From Rhizobium sp. Leaf371 (GTDB lineage Bacteria > Pseudomonadota > Alphaproteobacteria > Rhizobiales > Rhizobiaceae): a stretch of 64,000 nucleotides of DNA. Location of the stretch: the NCBI RefSeq assembly GCF_001424045.1, contig NZ_LMQB01000023.1, positions 434,001-498,000 of the forward strand. Reading direction: 5' to 3'. Each line of letters begins with the position of its first letter. The stretch's first letter is position 1. The notes below the pieces were generated by a model. That model ran no database searches. It was not told where the DNA came from and saw only the letters and a program-made list of their open reading frames with translations. Below are positions 9,244-16,908 of this stretch, piece by piece. The position numbers and the translations under genes are program-made.

Positions 9244-9584
9244 GCTTCACCTAGACTATAAGAGGCTTCACCGGATGCGTCTCTCCGGGAGATACCACGA
9301 TGATCGCGGCAGGCAATGCCGTCTCCCGATGACGTGGACGTCTCATTCCCCACAACCTGCATTTTGGCAAGATGGCGTTTCGGGACGATTTTTCCAGCGG
9401 AGCATCCGCCGGCTCTCAAGAAGCGCCCGGCAGTGCGCTTCCAGACAGGGAAACAGTCCGCGCACACGTTTTGGCTTTGACAGTCTGCGCCCTTCCGATT
9501 AAGGGGACCGGCTAATTCATCTTAGGTTTACCGCCGGCATTCCGGCTGACGCCGGTTCGTCCGGCCGTTCAAGAGGCATCGACA
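9244..9584. other. intergenic region between cmk and the TIGR02300 gene
   Basis: These 341 bp separate two divergent genes and should hold both promoters. Reading all frames I find no stretch resembling EPSP synthase (AroA), which is commonly here. A TTGACA hexamer at 9477-9482 and TTAAGG at 9499-9504 (16-bp spacer) form a plausible sigma-70 promoter for the plus-strand gene. Nothing else is recognisable. Confidence 0.5.
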
Positions 9585-9974
9585 GTGGCAAAAGCGGAAC
9601 TCGGAACCAAGCGCATCGACCCGGAAACGGGCCGCAAGTTCTACGACCTGAACAAGGACCCGATCGTGTCTCCGTACACCGGCAAGTCCTACCCGCTCTC
9701 TTTCTTCGAAGAGACGTCCGTCGCCAAGGTCATGGAAAAGGCTGCGGAAGAAGAGGATGTGGCGGAAGTCGACACCGAGAACCCGGAAGTCGAACTCGTC
9801 TCCCTGGAAGAGGCCGACGAGGGCGCGAACGGCGACGACATCCCCGATCTGGGCGATGACGAAGTCGAGATCGACAATGACGACGACGACACCTTCCTCG
9901 AGGAAGACGAAGACGACGACAATGACGGCCTGTCCGACCTGATCGGCGTCAACGACGACGACGACGAAGTCTGA
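9585..9974 (+). CDS. TIGR02300 family acidic protein (FYDLN_acid)
   Basis: This 129-aa protein carries the diagnostic FYDLNKDPIVSPYTGKSYPL at residues 19-38, followed by a strongly acidic C-terminal half with Asp/Glu runs up to the stop. The N-terminal segment resembles a short zinc-ribbon or rubredoxin knuckle in which the expected Cys residues are replaced by Ser and Thr. Function is unknown across the family. The start is GTG at 9585. It lies directly before a tRNA-Ala gene, as in many Rhizobiales. Confidence 0.92.
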   Translation: MAKAELGTKRIDPETGRKFYDLNKDPIVSPYTGKSYPLSFFEETSVAKVMEKAAEEEDVAEVDTENPEVELVSLEEADEGANGDDIPDLGDDEVEIDNDDDDTFLEEDEDDDNDGLSDLIGVNDDDDEV

Positions 9975-9998
9975 TCCGCTTTCGCATTCCCTCTACTG

Positions 9999-10037
9999 AA
10001 GGCCTGCCTTTCCCGCGAGAGGCAGGCCTTTTCGTTT
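9999..10037 (+). terminator. rho-independent terminator of the TIGR02300 gene
   Basis: AAGGCCTGCCT (9999-10009) pairs perfectly with AGGCAGGCCTT (10020-10030) around a 10-nt loop, followed by TTCGTTT. It sits 25 bp after the stop codon. Confidence 0.93.
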
Positions 10038-10210
10038 GGGCGCGCCCCGCTCTTTGGCCGCCACCAAGGCGTTTTCATCGCGAATTCAACAAAATGTCGA
10101 TGCCATCGATTTTATGGCTTGCCATCTCCGGGAAGCGGACGTAATAAGCCGCACCTGCCCGGGACGAAGCGCCCGGCGGTACCCGGAACCGGCCTTGCCG
10201 GACCCTTTAT

Positions 10211-10286
<76 letters not shown>

Positions 10287-10341
10287 AATCTCCTTGAAGT
10301 TCAATTCTCCCGCAGGCTCCGTTCCGATCAGCTTGCGTTTT

Positions 10342-11112
10342 TCACAACGACAGTTCGATCCAGACCGGCGCATGATCGCTGGTTTTCTCCCATCCCCGGA
10401 CATGGCGGTCGACGCCGCAGGCGGTGAGATGGGGGGTGAGATCGGGACTGAGGAGGCAATGGTCGATGCGCAGGCCGGCGTCGCGCGCAAAGGCGTTGCG
10501 GAGATATTTCCAGAAGGTGAAGATCTGTTCGTCGGGATGCAGCGCGCGGACGGCGTCGGTCCAGCCGGTATCGACGAGCGTGCGATAGGCTTTGCGGATC
10601 TCGGGGCGGAAGAGCGCATCGTCGGTCCAGCGGGCGGGATTATAGACGTCGAGGTCCGTCGGCATGACGTTGAAGTCGCCGACGAGGGCTGCGGGCATGC
10701 CGAACGCCAGCAGCGTCTCGCCATAGGCGGTCAGGGCCTTGAACCAGTCGAGCTTTCGCGCAAACTTCGGCCCCGGATAGGGATTGCCGTTGGGGGCGTA
10801 GAGCGCACCGACGATCATGCCGCCGGCGATGGCTTCGATATAGCGGCTCGCGTCGTCCTCCACACCGGGAAGGCCGCGGCGCGTGAGAATTGGCATCGCA
10901 TCCCGCTCCAGAATCGCAACACCGTTCCAAGCTTTCTGCCCATGCCAGACGGCGCCATAGCCCGCCTTCTCCAGCGCTTTTCTCGGAAACTTCGCCTGCG
11001 GCGCCTTCAGTTCCTGCAGGCAGACGATATCGGGCCGGCTCTCCTTCAGCCAGCGAAGCAGAATGTCGAGCCGGCCGTTGATGCCGTTGACGTTATAGGT
11101 CGCGATCCGCAT
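10342..11112 (-). CDS. xthA: exodeoxyribonuclease III
   Basis: This 256-aa Mg-dependent AP endonuclease and 3'-5' exonuclease of the ExoIII/APE1 family acts in base-excision repair. Visible motifs are the N-terminal YNVNGINGR, the metal-binding Glu in CLQELKAP (near E34), VGDFNVMPTDLD (active-site Asp and Asn), and the C-terminal LRIDH and catalytic TSDHAPVW. Length is normal. It is convergent with tRNA-Ala and is followed upstream by a 59-aa gene on the same strand. Confidence 0.96.
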   Translation of the reverse strand: MRIATYNVNGINGRLDILLRWLKESRPDIVCLQELKAPQAKFPRKALEKAGYGAVWHGQKAWNGVAILERDAMPILTRRGLPGVEDDASRYIEAIAGGMIVGALYAPNGNPYPGPKFARKLDWFKALTAYGETLLAFGMPAALVGDFNVMPTDLDVYNPARWTDDALFRPEIRKAYRTLVDTGWTDAVRALHPDEQIFTFWKYLRNAFARDAGLRIDHCLLSPDLTPHLTACGVDRHVRGWEKTSDHAPVWIELSL

Positions 11113-11121
11113 GGGAGGACG

Positions 11122-11301
11122 TCAGTGACCTTTCCGGTCACCCTTGTCGCCTTCGCCGGGTTGCGCTTTCGTCTTGGCATCATGACGGGCGTCGGCCGAC
11201 AGCGAGCGGCCGACATCCACGCTTTCCATGAACTGGCCCTTCTCATCGCGGCGCACATAGCGCTTGTCGGTTCCGGTATCGATCAATTCGCGCTTGGACA
11301 T
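11122..11301 (-). CDS. 59-aa conserved small hydrophilic protein
   Basis: The frame opens with MSKRELIDTGTDKRYVRR and ends in GDKGDRKGH. It is rich in Lys, Arg, Asp and Glu with no Cys and no membrane segment. GAAGG upstream of the ATG is a reasonable ribosome site. I recall similar short proteins in rhizobia, but none with a function. It ends 10 bp before xthA and is probably co-transcribed with it. The four-hairpin RNA region lies immediately upstream. Confidence 0.6.
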   Translation of the reverse strand: MSKRELIDTGTDKRYVRRDEKGQFMESVDVGRSLSADARHDAKTKAQPGEGDKGDRKGH

Positions 11302-11379
11302 TGCCTTCTCCTTCTGACGGATAACAGGCAGCCAACGCTCCGGACGGCAAAAAGATGCGGGGACGTCTCCTCCAGAAAC

Positions 11380-11535
11380 TGAAAAGCCTGCCGCGGGAGG
11401 AGGTGCGGCAGGCTTTCCAAAAGAACCGAACAGCGGCTGGGAGGAGGAGTGCCGCTATTCCTACAGGGGTCCGGGGAGGAGGATCGGAGCCCTGAAACTC
11501 GAAGAGCGCGGGAGGAGGTGCGCTGTTCGATGAGA
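11380..11535 (-). ncRNA. candidate anti-Shine-Dalgarno sRNA with four CCUCCUCCC hairpins (alpha-r14/NfeR1 or CcsR type)
   Basis: On the minus strand four stem-loops follow one another, each with CCTCCTCCC unpaired in its loop. Motif positions are 11510-11518, 11474-11482, 11439-11447 and 11395-11403. Stems are 11501-11509/11520-11528 (one mismatch), 11465-11473/11485-11493 (one mismatch), 11432-11437/11451-11456 (perfect) and 11383-11394/11405-11416 (perfect 12 bp). The last is followed by TTTT and is a terminator in its own right. Loop-exposed CCUCCUCCC is known from NfeR1/alpha-r14 RNAs of Sinorhizobium and CcsR RNAs of Rhodobacter, where it pairs with ribosome-binding sites. The 5' end is not determined; CTGACT-N17-TATGAG (11597 to 11569) is a weak promoter candidate. 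Confidence 0.8.
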
Positions 11536-11548
11536 GGATCATACGCAA

Positions 11549-11565
11549 TTTCGGAAGAACCGAAA
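11549..11565. repeat. short hairpin upstream of the four-hairpin RNA
   Basis: TTTCGG (11549-11554) and CCGAAA (11560-11565) form a perfect 6-bp stem with a 5-nt loop. Depending on the transcription start it could be the first hairpin of the sRNA or a protein-binding site in its promoter. Confidence 0.4.
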
Positions 11566-11951
11566 GCTCTCATATTGCAGTGCAGCTATGCAGTCAGGGC
11601 ATACCGGTCAAAATAAGCAGGTCGAGTTGACCAAATTTTAACCCTTTTAAAAATCCTCCTTCGCGCTTACCAAAGCCAGACCGCCGATAGCGCCGTCCCG
11701 CCGCCTCGAGGATGCCGAACGCTTCGTACGGTTCTGACATTGCTCGCCGAAGTCACTGTCAACCCTCGAACATAACGATCTTCTTTCTCAGCAACAGGAG
11801 TAGCAAAAGCGTTTGGAAAACGTTATCGGTTGCTAACCAGAAGCGCCATGAGACCGCTGCTTGCAATCCGGCAGGAAATTCATTGCTCTTTCTGTAAAAT
11901 CATACATTCTCGCGCAACGAGAATTCAGCCGGTATTTCTGCAGGAGCGACT
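11566..11951. other. AT-richer gap before the XRE regulator
   Basis: This stretch is clearly more AT-rich than its surroundings (for example around 11620-11660) and has no convincing coding frame; the short frames in it lack ribosome sites and family features. It should contain the promoters of the sRNA (minus) and of the XRE gene (plus). I see no named motif. Confidence 0.5.
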
Positions 11952-12401
11952 ATGAACGCGAAAGCCCCCCATGCGATCGATGTGTACGTTGGAGGTCGTG
12001 TTCGTGCGCGCCGGCTTATCCTCGGGATGAGCCAGACGGCGCTGGGCGACCGCCTCGGCATCACCTTCCAACAGATCCAGAAGTACGAAAAGGGCGTGAA
12101 CCGGATGGGCGCGAGCCGGCTGCAGGCCGCCGCCGACATTCTGAGCGTTCCGATCAGCTACTTCTTCCAGGACAATCCGAGCGACCAGACCCGTCCGGAA
12201 GCCGCCGACTTCGATGCCGTCAACGCTTTCCTCTCGACGCGCGAAGGCCTCTCGCTGAACAAGGCGTTCTCGTCCATCAAGAGCCCGGACATTCGCAAGA
12301 CGGTGGTTGCCCTAGTCACCTCGCTGGCACAGGGCGAAGAGACGTCCGCCCGGCAGCCGGCGGATGCTTCCGTCGCGCAGGCTTCCGCCAACCCCTCCTG
12401 A
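11952..12401 (+). CDS. XRE family transcriptional regulator
   Basis: This 149-aa cytoplasmic regulator has an HTH_3 domain at residues about 14-70. The helix-turn-helix includes RARRLILGMSQTALGDRLG and the recognition segment FQQIQKYEKGVNRMGASRL. The C-terminal half (VNAFLSTREGLSLNKAF... VVALVTSLA) resembles the rhizobial PraR type rather than phage repressors. Its stop overlaps the start of the next gene (TGATG at 12399-12403), so the two are translationally coupled and probably act together. Confidence 0.88.
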   Translation: MNAKAPHAIDVYVGGRVRARRLILGMSQTALGDRLGITFQQIQKYEKGVNRMGASRLQAAADILSVPISYFFQDNPSDQTRPEAADFDAVNAFLSTREGLSLNKAFSSIKSPDIRKTVVALVTSLAQGEETSARQPADASVAQASANPS

Positions 12402-14287
12402 TGTGTCCGCTGCGGCTGCAGACATTCGGCAATCTGGCCCTGAAGACCCGGAGTGGCGAGGATCTCGCCTTTCCGCAAAAGGCCCTGCTGCTCGTCTGCA
12501 TCCTGCGCCTGGGCGAACGCCCCGCGCTTCGGCGGGACGAGGCCTCCGCCATGCTCTGGCCGGAAGCCGACCGTGAGGCGCAGCACATCAATCTGCGCAA
12601 GATGGTGTCGCGCATCCGGAAGGCGCAACTCGCCTATCACAGCGTGATCCTCGACATCGGCGAGACCTCCATCACGCTTGGCGACGACGGGCAGCGACTG
12701 GTCGTGGATGCCGCCTGCTTCCGCCGCGACGATACCTCGCTCGAAACCATGCTGGCCCTGCTGCGGGAGCGCTTTCTCTTCGGCAAGCTGCCGGACGGCT
12801 TCCTGCGGCGCTGGGGCGAGATGCAGATGGATGTGCAGTATCACTGCCTGCGGGAGCGGCTGTTTGCCGTCGCCGGCGAGGTCACCGCCTTGCCGGACAC
12901 CGTGATCCTGCGGGAGGCGGCTTTCCTGCTCTTGGAACGCAATGTCCACGACGAACCCGTACGGGCTCTGCTGGAGGAAAACGCGCCGTCGGCGCAGCAG
13001 AGGGGCTTCCCGAGCGCCGAGGCGAAGGTCCTGCCGTTCGCCGGGGGGCGTTCGACCGCGCCCGGGAGCGCTGCTTCCGATCCGCCCCTGCCCGTCTATG
13101 CGCAGGTCGTGCCCCGGGCCTCGCTTGCGCTGACCGTGACGGCGTCGCTGCCGCGGCTGGCGCTGCTGCCGCCGGCCCTGCGCCTCGGAGCATCGCGGAC
13201 CCTCACCGGCACCGTTGCAGCCCTGATCGACGATATCGCCATCAGCCTGTGCACGCTGCGCAATATCTCGATCGTCGCGCCGCACACCGCCAAGCGCATC
13301 CAGGAGAGCAATGACCGGATCGCCATGCTGGAAACGCATGCCATCTCCTATCTCGTGGATACCACGCTTTGTGCGGAAGGCCTTCTGGTCCAGATCATCT
13401 TCGTTCCGCTCGATCGGGTCATCTGGGCGGAGCGCTTCTCGCTCGACACGCCGTTTTCCTCGCACAGGCGGGTGATCGCCAAGATCATCGCCGACAGCAT
13501 CGCGACGGAGCTGCAGCGCAACTACGATCCGCTGGTCGAATACGAGCATCATCCGGATGCCTACCGGGCTTATCTCTCCGGCGCGCGCCAGACGAAGACC
13601 ATTTCCCTCCCGTCGATTCGCGGCGCACGACGCGGCTTTCGCGAGGCGCTTCAGTACAGACGGGATTTCGCGCCGAGCTTCATCGGGCTGGCGCGCACCT
13701 ATTCGCTGGAATGGGTGCTGACGGCGCGCGGCGACAAGGGCCTTCTGCACAAGGCCGAAGAGCATGCGCGGCTTGCCATCCAGCAGGACCCGTCCAGTGC
13801 CGCAGGCTACAAGGAACTGGGCGTCGCCAAGCTCTATCTCGGCGATCTCGATGAAAGCCTCGAGGCTCTGGCACGTGCGGAGGCCCTGAGCCCCCATTAT
13901 GCGGACGCGATCTACAGCTATGCCGACTCGCTCGTCCATGCCTCGCGTCCCGACGAGGGGCTGCGCAAGATCCAGCGGGCGATCGACCTCAATCCCTTGA
14001 GCCCGGACGATTACTTCTGGAGCGCGGCTGGTGCGAGCTACTTCGTCGGCCGATACCAGGATGCCATCGACTATATCGGCCGAATGACCAATCAATCCTC
14101 GGCCGATCGGCTGAGAGCGGCCGCGTTCGCCATGCTCGGCGACATGGCGTCAGCACGCCGCTACCGGCGCAAGGACCGCGAGACCAACCCCCATTTCGAT
14201 CTCGACCGCTGGCTGGCCGTTCTACCCATCCGCGAAACATGGCAGAAAGAGCTTTACCGCGAAGGCCTTTCACGGGCAGGATATTAG
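12401..14287 (+). CDS. winged-helix (SARP/HilA-like) and TPR transcriptional regulator
   Basis: This 628-aa protein has three parts. The N-terminal 100 residues (LQTFGNLALKTRSGE... KALLLVCILRLGE... ALRRDEASAMLWPEADREAQHINLRKMVSRIRK) match the OmpR-like winged helix of SARP/BTAD and HilA-type activators. A middle segment near residues 250-400 resembles the region found with such helices in HilA/CadC-like proteins. The C-terminal 200 residues hold TPR repeats (YKELGVAKLYLGDLDESLEALARAEALSP is one, DEGLRKIQRAIDLNPL another). The start at 12401 overlaps the XRE stop; a longer open frame upstream reads through the XRE gene out of phase and is not real. It is probably the activator of the peptide locus 100 bp downstream, by position only. 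Confidence 0.82.
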   Translation: MCPLRLQTFGNLALKTRSGEDLAFPQKALLLVCILRLGERPALRRDEASAMLWPEADREAQHINLRKMVSRIRKAQLAYHSVILDIGETSITLGDDGQRLVVDAACFRRDDTSLETMLALLRERFLFGKLPDGFLRRWGEMQMDVQYHCLRERLFAVAGEVTALPDTVILREAAFLLLERNVHDEPVRALLEENAPSAQQRGFPSAEAKVLPFAGGRSTAPGSAASDPPLPVYAQVVPRASLALTVTASLPRLALLPPALRLGASRTLTGTVAALIDDIAISLCTLRNISIVAPHTAKRIQESNDRIAMLETHAISYLVDTTLCAEGLLVQIIFVPLDRVIWAERFSLDTPFSSHRRVIAKIIADSIATELQRNYDPLVEYEHHPDAYRAYLSGARQTKTISLPSIRGARRGFREALQYRRDFAPSFIGLARTYSLEWVLTARGDKGLLHKAEEHARLAIQQDPSSAAGYKELGVAKLYLGDLDESLEALARAEALSPHYADAIYSYADSLVHASRPDEGLRKIQRAIDLNPLSPDDYFWSAAGASYFVGRYQDAIDYIGRMTNQSSADRLRAAAFAMLGDMASARRYRRKDRETNPHFDLDRWLAVLPIRETWQKELYREGLSRAGY

Positions 14288-14387
14288 CGGCAGATTCGTT
14301 TGCGCGACCTGCCCTACCCGTATCGGCAATCACAACCGGAAATCGCAGAAGGTTGTCCTTGTCATTTTTGTCATAAAGGAGGATCGC

Positions 14388-14591
14388 ATGTCCAAAACCG
14401 TCGTTTTCGGCTTCCCCGGGGATAGCCAGATCTATGTCGCCGATGTCGAGGCAGGTACAGTGAAGCCGCTCGAAGACACCGATGGCCGGGCCGGCGAATT
14501 GCGCGCAAGCCGCGCGCCCTTCATTCGCGGCGTCGATTTCGCCGTCGCCCTCGCGCCGGCCGACAAGGCTTTCTCCGGTCTCTTCGACTGA
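14388..14591 (+). CDS. 67-aa peptide preceding ycaO-tfuA, candidate modification substrate
   Basis: The frame follows an exceptionally strong AAAGGAGG ribosome site. It starts MSKTVVFGFPGDSQIYV, has an acidic centre and ends in DKAFSGLFD. It contains no Cys and few Ser or Thr, so it does not look like a substrate for azoline formation. It has several Gly, which would suit backbone thioamidation, the chemistry known for YcaO-TfuA pairs. Five bases separate its stop from the ycaO start, so stoichiometric excess over the enzymes is expected. Substrate status is inferred from size, ribosome site and position; it could instead be an accessory subunit. Confidence 0.65.
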   Translation: MSKTVVFGFPGDSQIYVADVEAGTVKPLEDTDGRAGELRASRAPFIRGVDFAVALAPADKAFSGLFD

Positions 14592-14596
14592 CACCG

Positions 14597-15766
14597 TTGC
14601 GCCTTACGACCTTCGACCGGACCTGCACCGCGGCCGAGACCTTCGACCGCGTTGCACCTCTACTTCCGGCCTTCGGCATCACACGTGTTGCCCGCCACAC
14701 GGGGCTCGATCGGATCGGCATTCCTGTCTGGTGCGCCTATACGCCCAATGCCAGATCCATCGTCGTGGCGCAGGGCAAGGGCGCAACCGACGCGGACGCG
14801 CGGACTTCGGCCGTCATGGAAGCGCTCGAACGGGCCGTCGCGTGCGACCCCGCCGTCGCGGTGCTCACCGCAAGCCTGGCGGCGTTGAAGGCCCGCGGAC
14901 AGGCATTTCATCCGCTGTCCGGACTGGTGGCATCGGGCCACGAGCCGCTTGCCCCGGACGACGAGACGGACTGGGTGGAGGGACGGGATCTTCTCACCGG
15001 CGAACCCGTCCTCCTGCCCTTGCAGGCCGTCACCCTCGACCGCACGATCCGGAATGGCCGCTACTGGCAGTCCTCCGACGGGCTCGCCTCCGGCAATACG
15101 CTGGACGAGGCGATCTTTCATGGCCTGATGGAGCGCGTGGAGCGCGACGCCCATGCGCTCTGGCAGTTGCGCGCTCTCGGCGCGCGCCTTGCGACATGCG
15201 TATCGCCATCCGATTTCGACTGCCCCGTCATCCGCGCGCTCGAAGGGCAGATCGCGGCGGCCGGGCTTGTGCTGCGCCTGTTCGACGCCACGAGCGATCT
15301 CGGCATTCCCTGCTTCTCCGCCTATCTCGGTCCCGAGGCGAGCCGCCTTGCGGGAGCGCTGAAGCATGTGGACGTGACGTTCGGCGCGGGCACGCACCCT
15401 GTCCCGCGGCAGGCGGCCCTCCGGGCCATCACCGAAAGCGCCCAGTCGCGCCTGACCTATATCAGCGGTGCGCGCGACGACGTTTTTCCCGAGGACTATG
15501 ACAGGCCGCTCGCCGACAGCACGCGGCAGGCCATGCTGGCCGAGCCCCGCGCGTGGACCCCGTCCACCCTCCCCGCCTCGTCCGGCGCGGCGCTGATCGA
15601 TGCCCTCCACGCAGGCGGGGCAGGCCTGATGATCGCGGCGCGGCTTTCCCGGCCGGACCTTCCCTTCGCCGTCGCCAAGGTCCTCGCGCCTGCGCTTGAA
15701 AACCCCGAGGGCAAGCGTCGGCAGCGATACGGGACGCGCGCGCTGCGCCAGGCGCTCACGCAATGA
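14597..15766 (+). CDS. YcaO domain protein (ATP-dependent peptide backbone modification)
   Basis: This 389-aa protein has the YcaO ATP-binding signature: KGATDADARTSAVMEALER near residues 60-80, SSDGLASGNTLDEAIFHG and the following ERVERDA near residues 155-185, and TESAQSRLTYISGARDD near residues 280-295. YcaO enzymes phosphorylate a backbone amide oxygen so that a nucleophile can attack. With TfuA as partner the known outcome is thioamide formation. The C-terminus lacks the proline-rich PxPxP end of many azoline cyclodehydratases. The start is TTG at 14597, right after the peptide gene. The stop overlaps the tfuA start (ATGA, 15763-15766). Confidence 0.92.
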   Translation: MRLTTFDRTCTAAETFDRVAPLLPAFGITRVARHTGLDRIGIPVWCAYTPNARSIVVAQGKGATDADARTSAVMEALERAVACDPAVAVLTASLAALKARGQAFHPLSGLVASGHEPLAPDDETDWVEGRDLLTGEPVLLPLQAVTLDRTIRNGRYWQSSDGLASGNTLDEAIFHGLMERVERDAHALWQLRALGARLATCVSPSDFDCPVIRALEGQIAAAGLVLRLFDATSDLGIPCFSAYLGPEASRLAGALKHVDVTFGAGTHPVPRQAALRAITESAQSRLTYISGARDDVFPEDYDRPLADSTRQAMLAEPRAWTPSTLPASSGAALIDALHAGGAGLMIAARLSRPDLPFAVAKVLAPALENPEGKRRQRYGTRALRQALTQ

Positions 15767-16500
15767 CGTCCCCCGGAAACGATGATACCGGTCGGAAAGT
15801 TCTGTTCGTCGGGCCGACGTTGCCGGATGCGGCCCGGATCGCGGCGGGCCTCGACATCCGGCCACCGGCTATCCAGGGCGATGTCTATCGCGCGGTGCGC
15901 GACGGTGCCGCCGCGATCGGGCTGGTGGATGGCGGGTTCGAATATACCGCGCCCGTCTGGCACAAGGAGATCCTCTATGCCCTGTCCGCGGGTGTCGCGG
16001 TGTTCGGTGCCGCGAGCATGGGTGCGCTGCGGGCTGCCGAGTGCCGTGTGTTCGGAATGGTCGGCATCGGCACCATCGCGCAGTCCTATGCCGATGGCGT
16101 GCTGGTGGATGACGCCGATGTCGCGCAGCTGCATGCGCCGGCGGAGCTTGGATGGGCAAGCCTGAGCGAGCCGCTGGTCAATATCCTCGCAACGCTCGCG
16201 CAGCCCGATCTGCGGACCGGCCTCACGCCGGATCTCTGCGACCGGATCGAGGCGGCGGCGCGAGGGCTGCATTTCAAGGACCGGACCTGGCGCAGCATCC
16301 TGAAGAGGGTCGATCTGCCGGACGAGGACACGCGCCGGACACTCGAAGCGAAACTGAAGGCCGATGCCTGCAACCGGAAACGGGAAGACGCCCTCCTGCT
16401 GATTCAGGCGCTCGCGGCCTCTTCCAGCGCGCGATCACGCGAGAAGCCCGGTTGGGTCTTTCAGCAAACGACACTCTGGGAAGAGCTCATCCAGCGTTGA
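15763..16500 (+). CDS. tfuA: TfuA-like protein
   Basis: This 245-aa protein carries the TfuA core: FVGPTLP at the start, then IGLVDGGFEYTAPVWHKEILYAL and the highly conserved VFGAASMGALRAAE near residues 80-95. TfuA was first seen in the trifolitoxin cluster of Rhizobium leguminosarum and assists YcaO in thioamidation of methyl-coenzyme M reductase and of peptides. It overlaps ycaO by 4 bp and must be translated with it. No peptidase, exporter or further tailoring enzyme is adjacent, so this locus is smaller than a typical secreted-peptide cluster. Confidence 0.92.
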   Translation: MTSPGNDDTGRKVLFVGPTLPDAARIAAGLDIRPPAIQGDVYRAVRDGAAAIGLVDGGFEYTAPVWHKEILYALSAGVAVFGAASMGALRAAECRVFGMVGIGTIAQSYADGVLVDDADVAQLHAPAELGWASLSEPLVNILATLAQPDLRTGLTPDLCDRIEAAARGLHFKDRTWRSILKRVDLPDEDTRRTLEAKLKADACNRKREDALLLIQALAASSSARSREKPGWVFQQTTLWEELIQR

Positions 16501-16550
16501 GAATCCGAAACCTCTAATGTTTTGAAGAGCCTCCGTCTGAAGCGTCATAC

Positions 16551-16582
16551 GTCACGCACCCTATGTCACGCCTGTGTCACGC
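16551..16582 (+). promoter_or_regulatory. three GTCACGC direct repeats, PHO-box-like
   Basis: GTCACGC occurs at 16551, 16565 and 16576. The last two fit the PhoB direct-repeat layout (7 bp, 4-bp gap, 7 bp; consensus CTGTCAT-N4-CTGTCAT): ATGTCAC at 16563-16569 and GTGTCAC at 16574-16580, each matching five of seven positions. It sits about 45-75 bp before the 84-aa gene. Confidence 0.4.
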
Positions 16583-16626
16583 GCGGTTTTCCGGGGCTGT
16601 CGCTACACTCGCCTCAAGACAACCGA

Positions 16627-16881
16627 ATGGCTTGGAACATGACACTCAGCAACCCGATTGCGGAACCCGTAGACCTCACGCACACCGAACGAGACCCTCA
16701 GGAAATCCGGGCCCTCGCCCGCCTGATCGTCTTCGCCCGGCAAAACGCGATCGATCTCAATCTGGGAAATGCCGTCCACTGCCTCGACCTCGCCTTGCGC
16801 TCGGTCCTGCAGGAAAACGACAGCACGTTCGATGGGCTCGTCTTCTCGGAGTCCAGCCTTCAGCGTCAGCGCGCGCACTGA
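16627..16881 (+). CDS. 84-aa hypothetical protein downstream of tfuA
   Basis: This is a soluble, mostly helical protein; the core ARLIVFARQNAIDLNLGNAVHCLDLALRSVL looks like two amphipathic helices. There is one Cys and no signal peptide. Start choice is uncertain between 16627 and 16639 (MTLSNPI); neither has a strong ribosome site. The 126-bp gap from tfuA contains its own repeat-rich promoter region, so it may be independently regulated. I do not recognise a family. Confidence 0.5.
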   Translation: MAWNMTLSNPIAEPVDLTHTERDPQEIRALARLIVFARQNAIDLNLGNAVHCLDLALRSVLQENDSTFDGLVFSESSLQRQRAH

Positions 16882-16908
16882 TCGACGCTCAAGCCGCCGC
16901 CCCCCCGC

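Noticed and set aside
9585-9974. Loss of Cys in the TIGR02300 knuckle as a sign of a broken gene
   Set aside because: The FYDLN segment and acidic tail are intact and the frame is complete; I take the Ser/Thr variant to be normal for this lineage.
11283-11573. Minus-strand 96-codon frame over the hairpin array
   Set aside because: No ribosome site and no family features; four conserved hairpins with a terminator are a better explanation.
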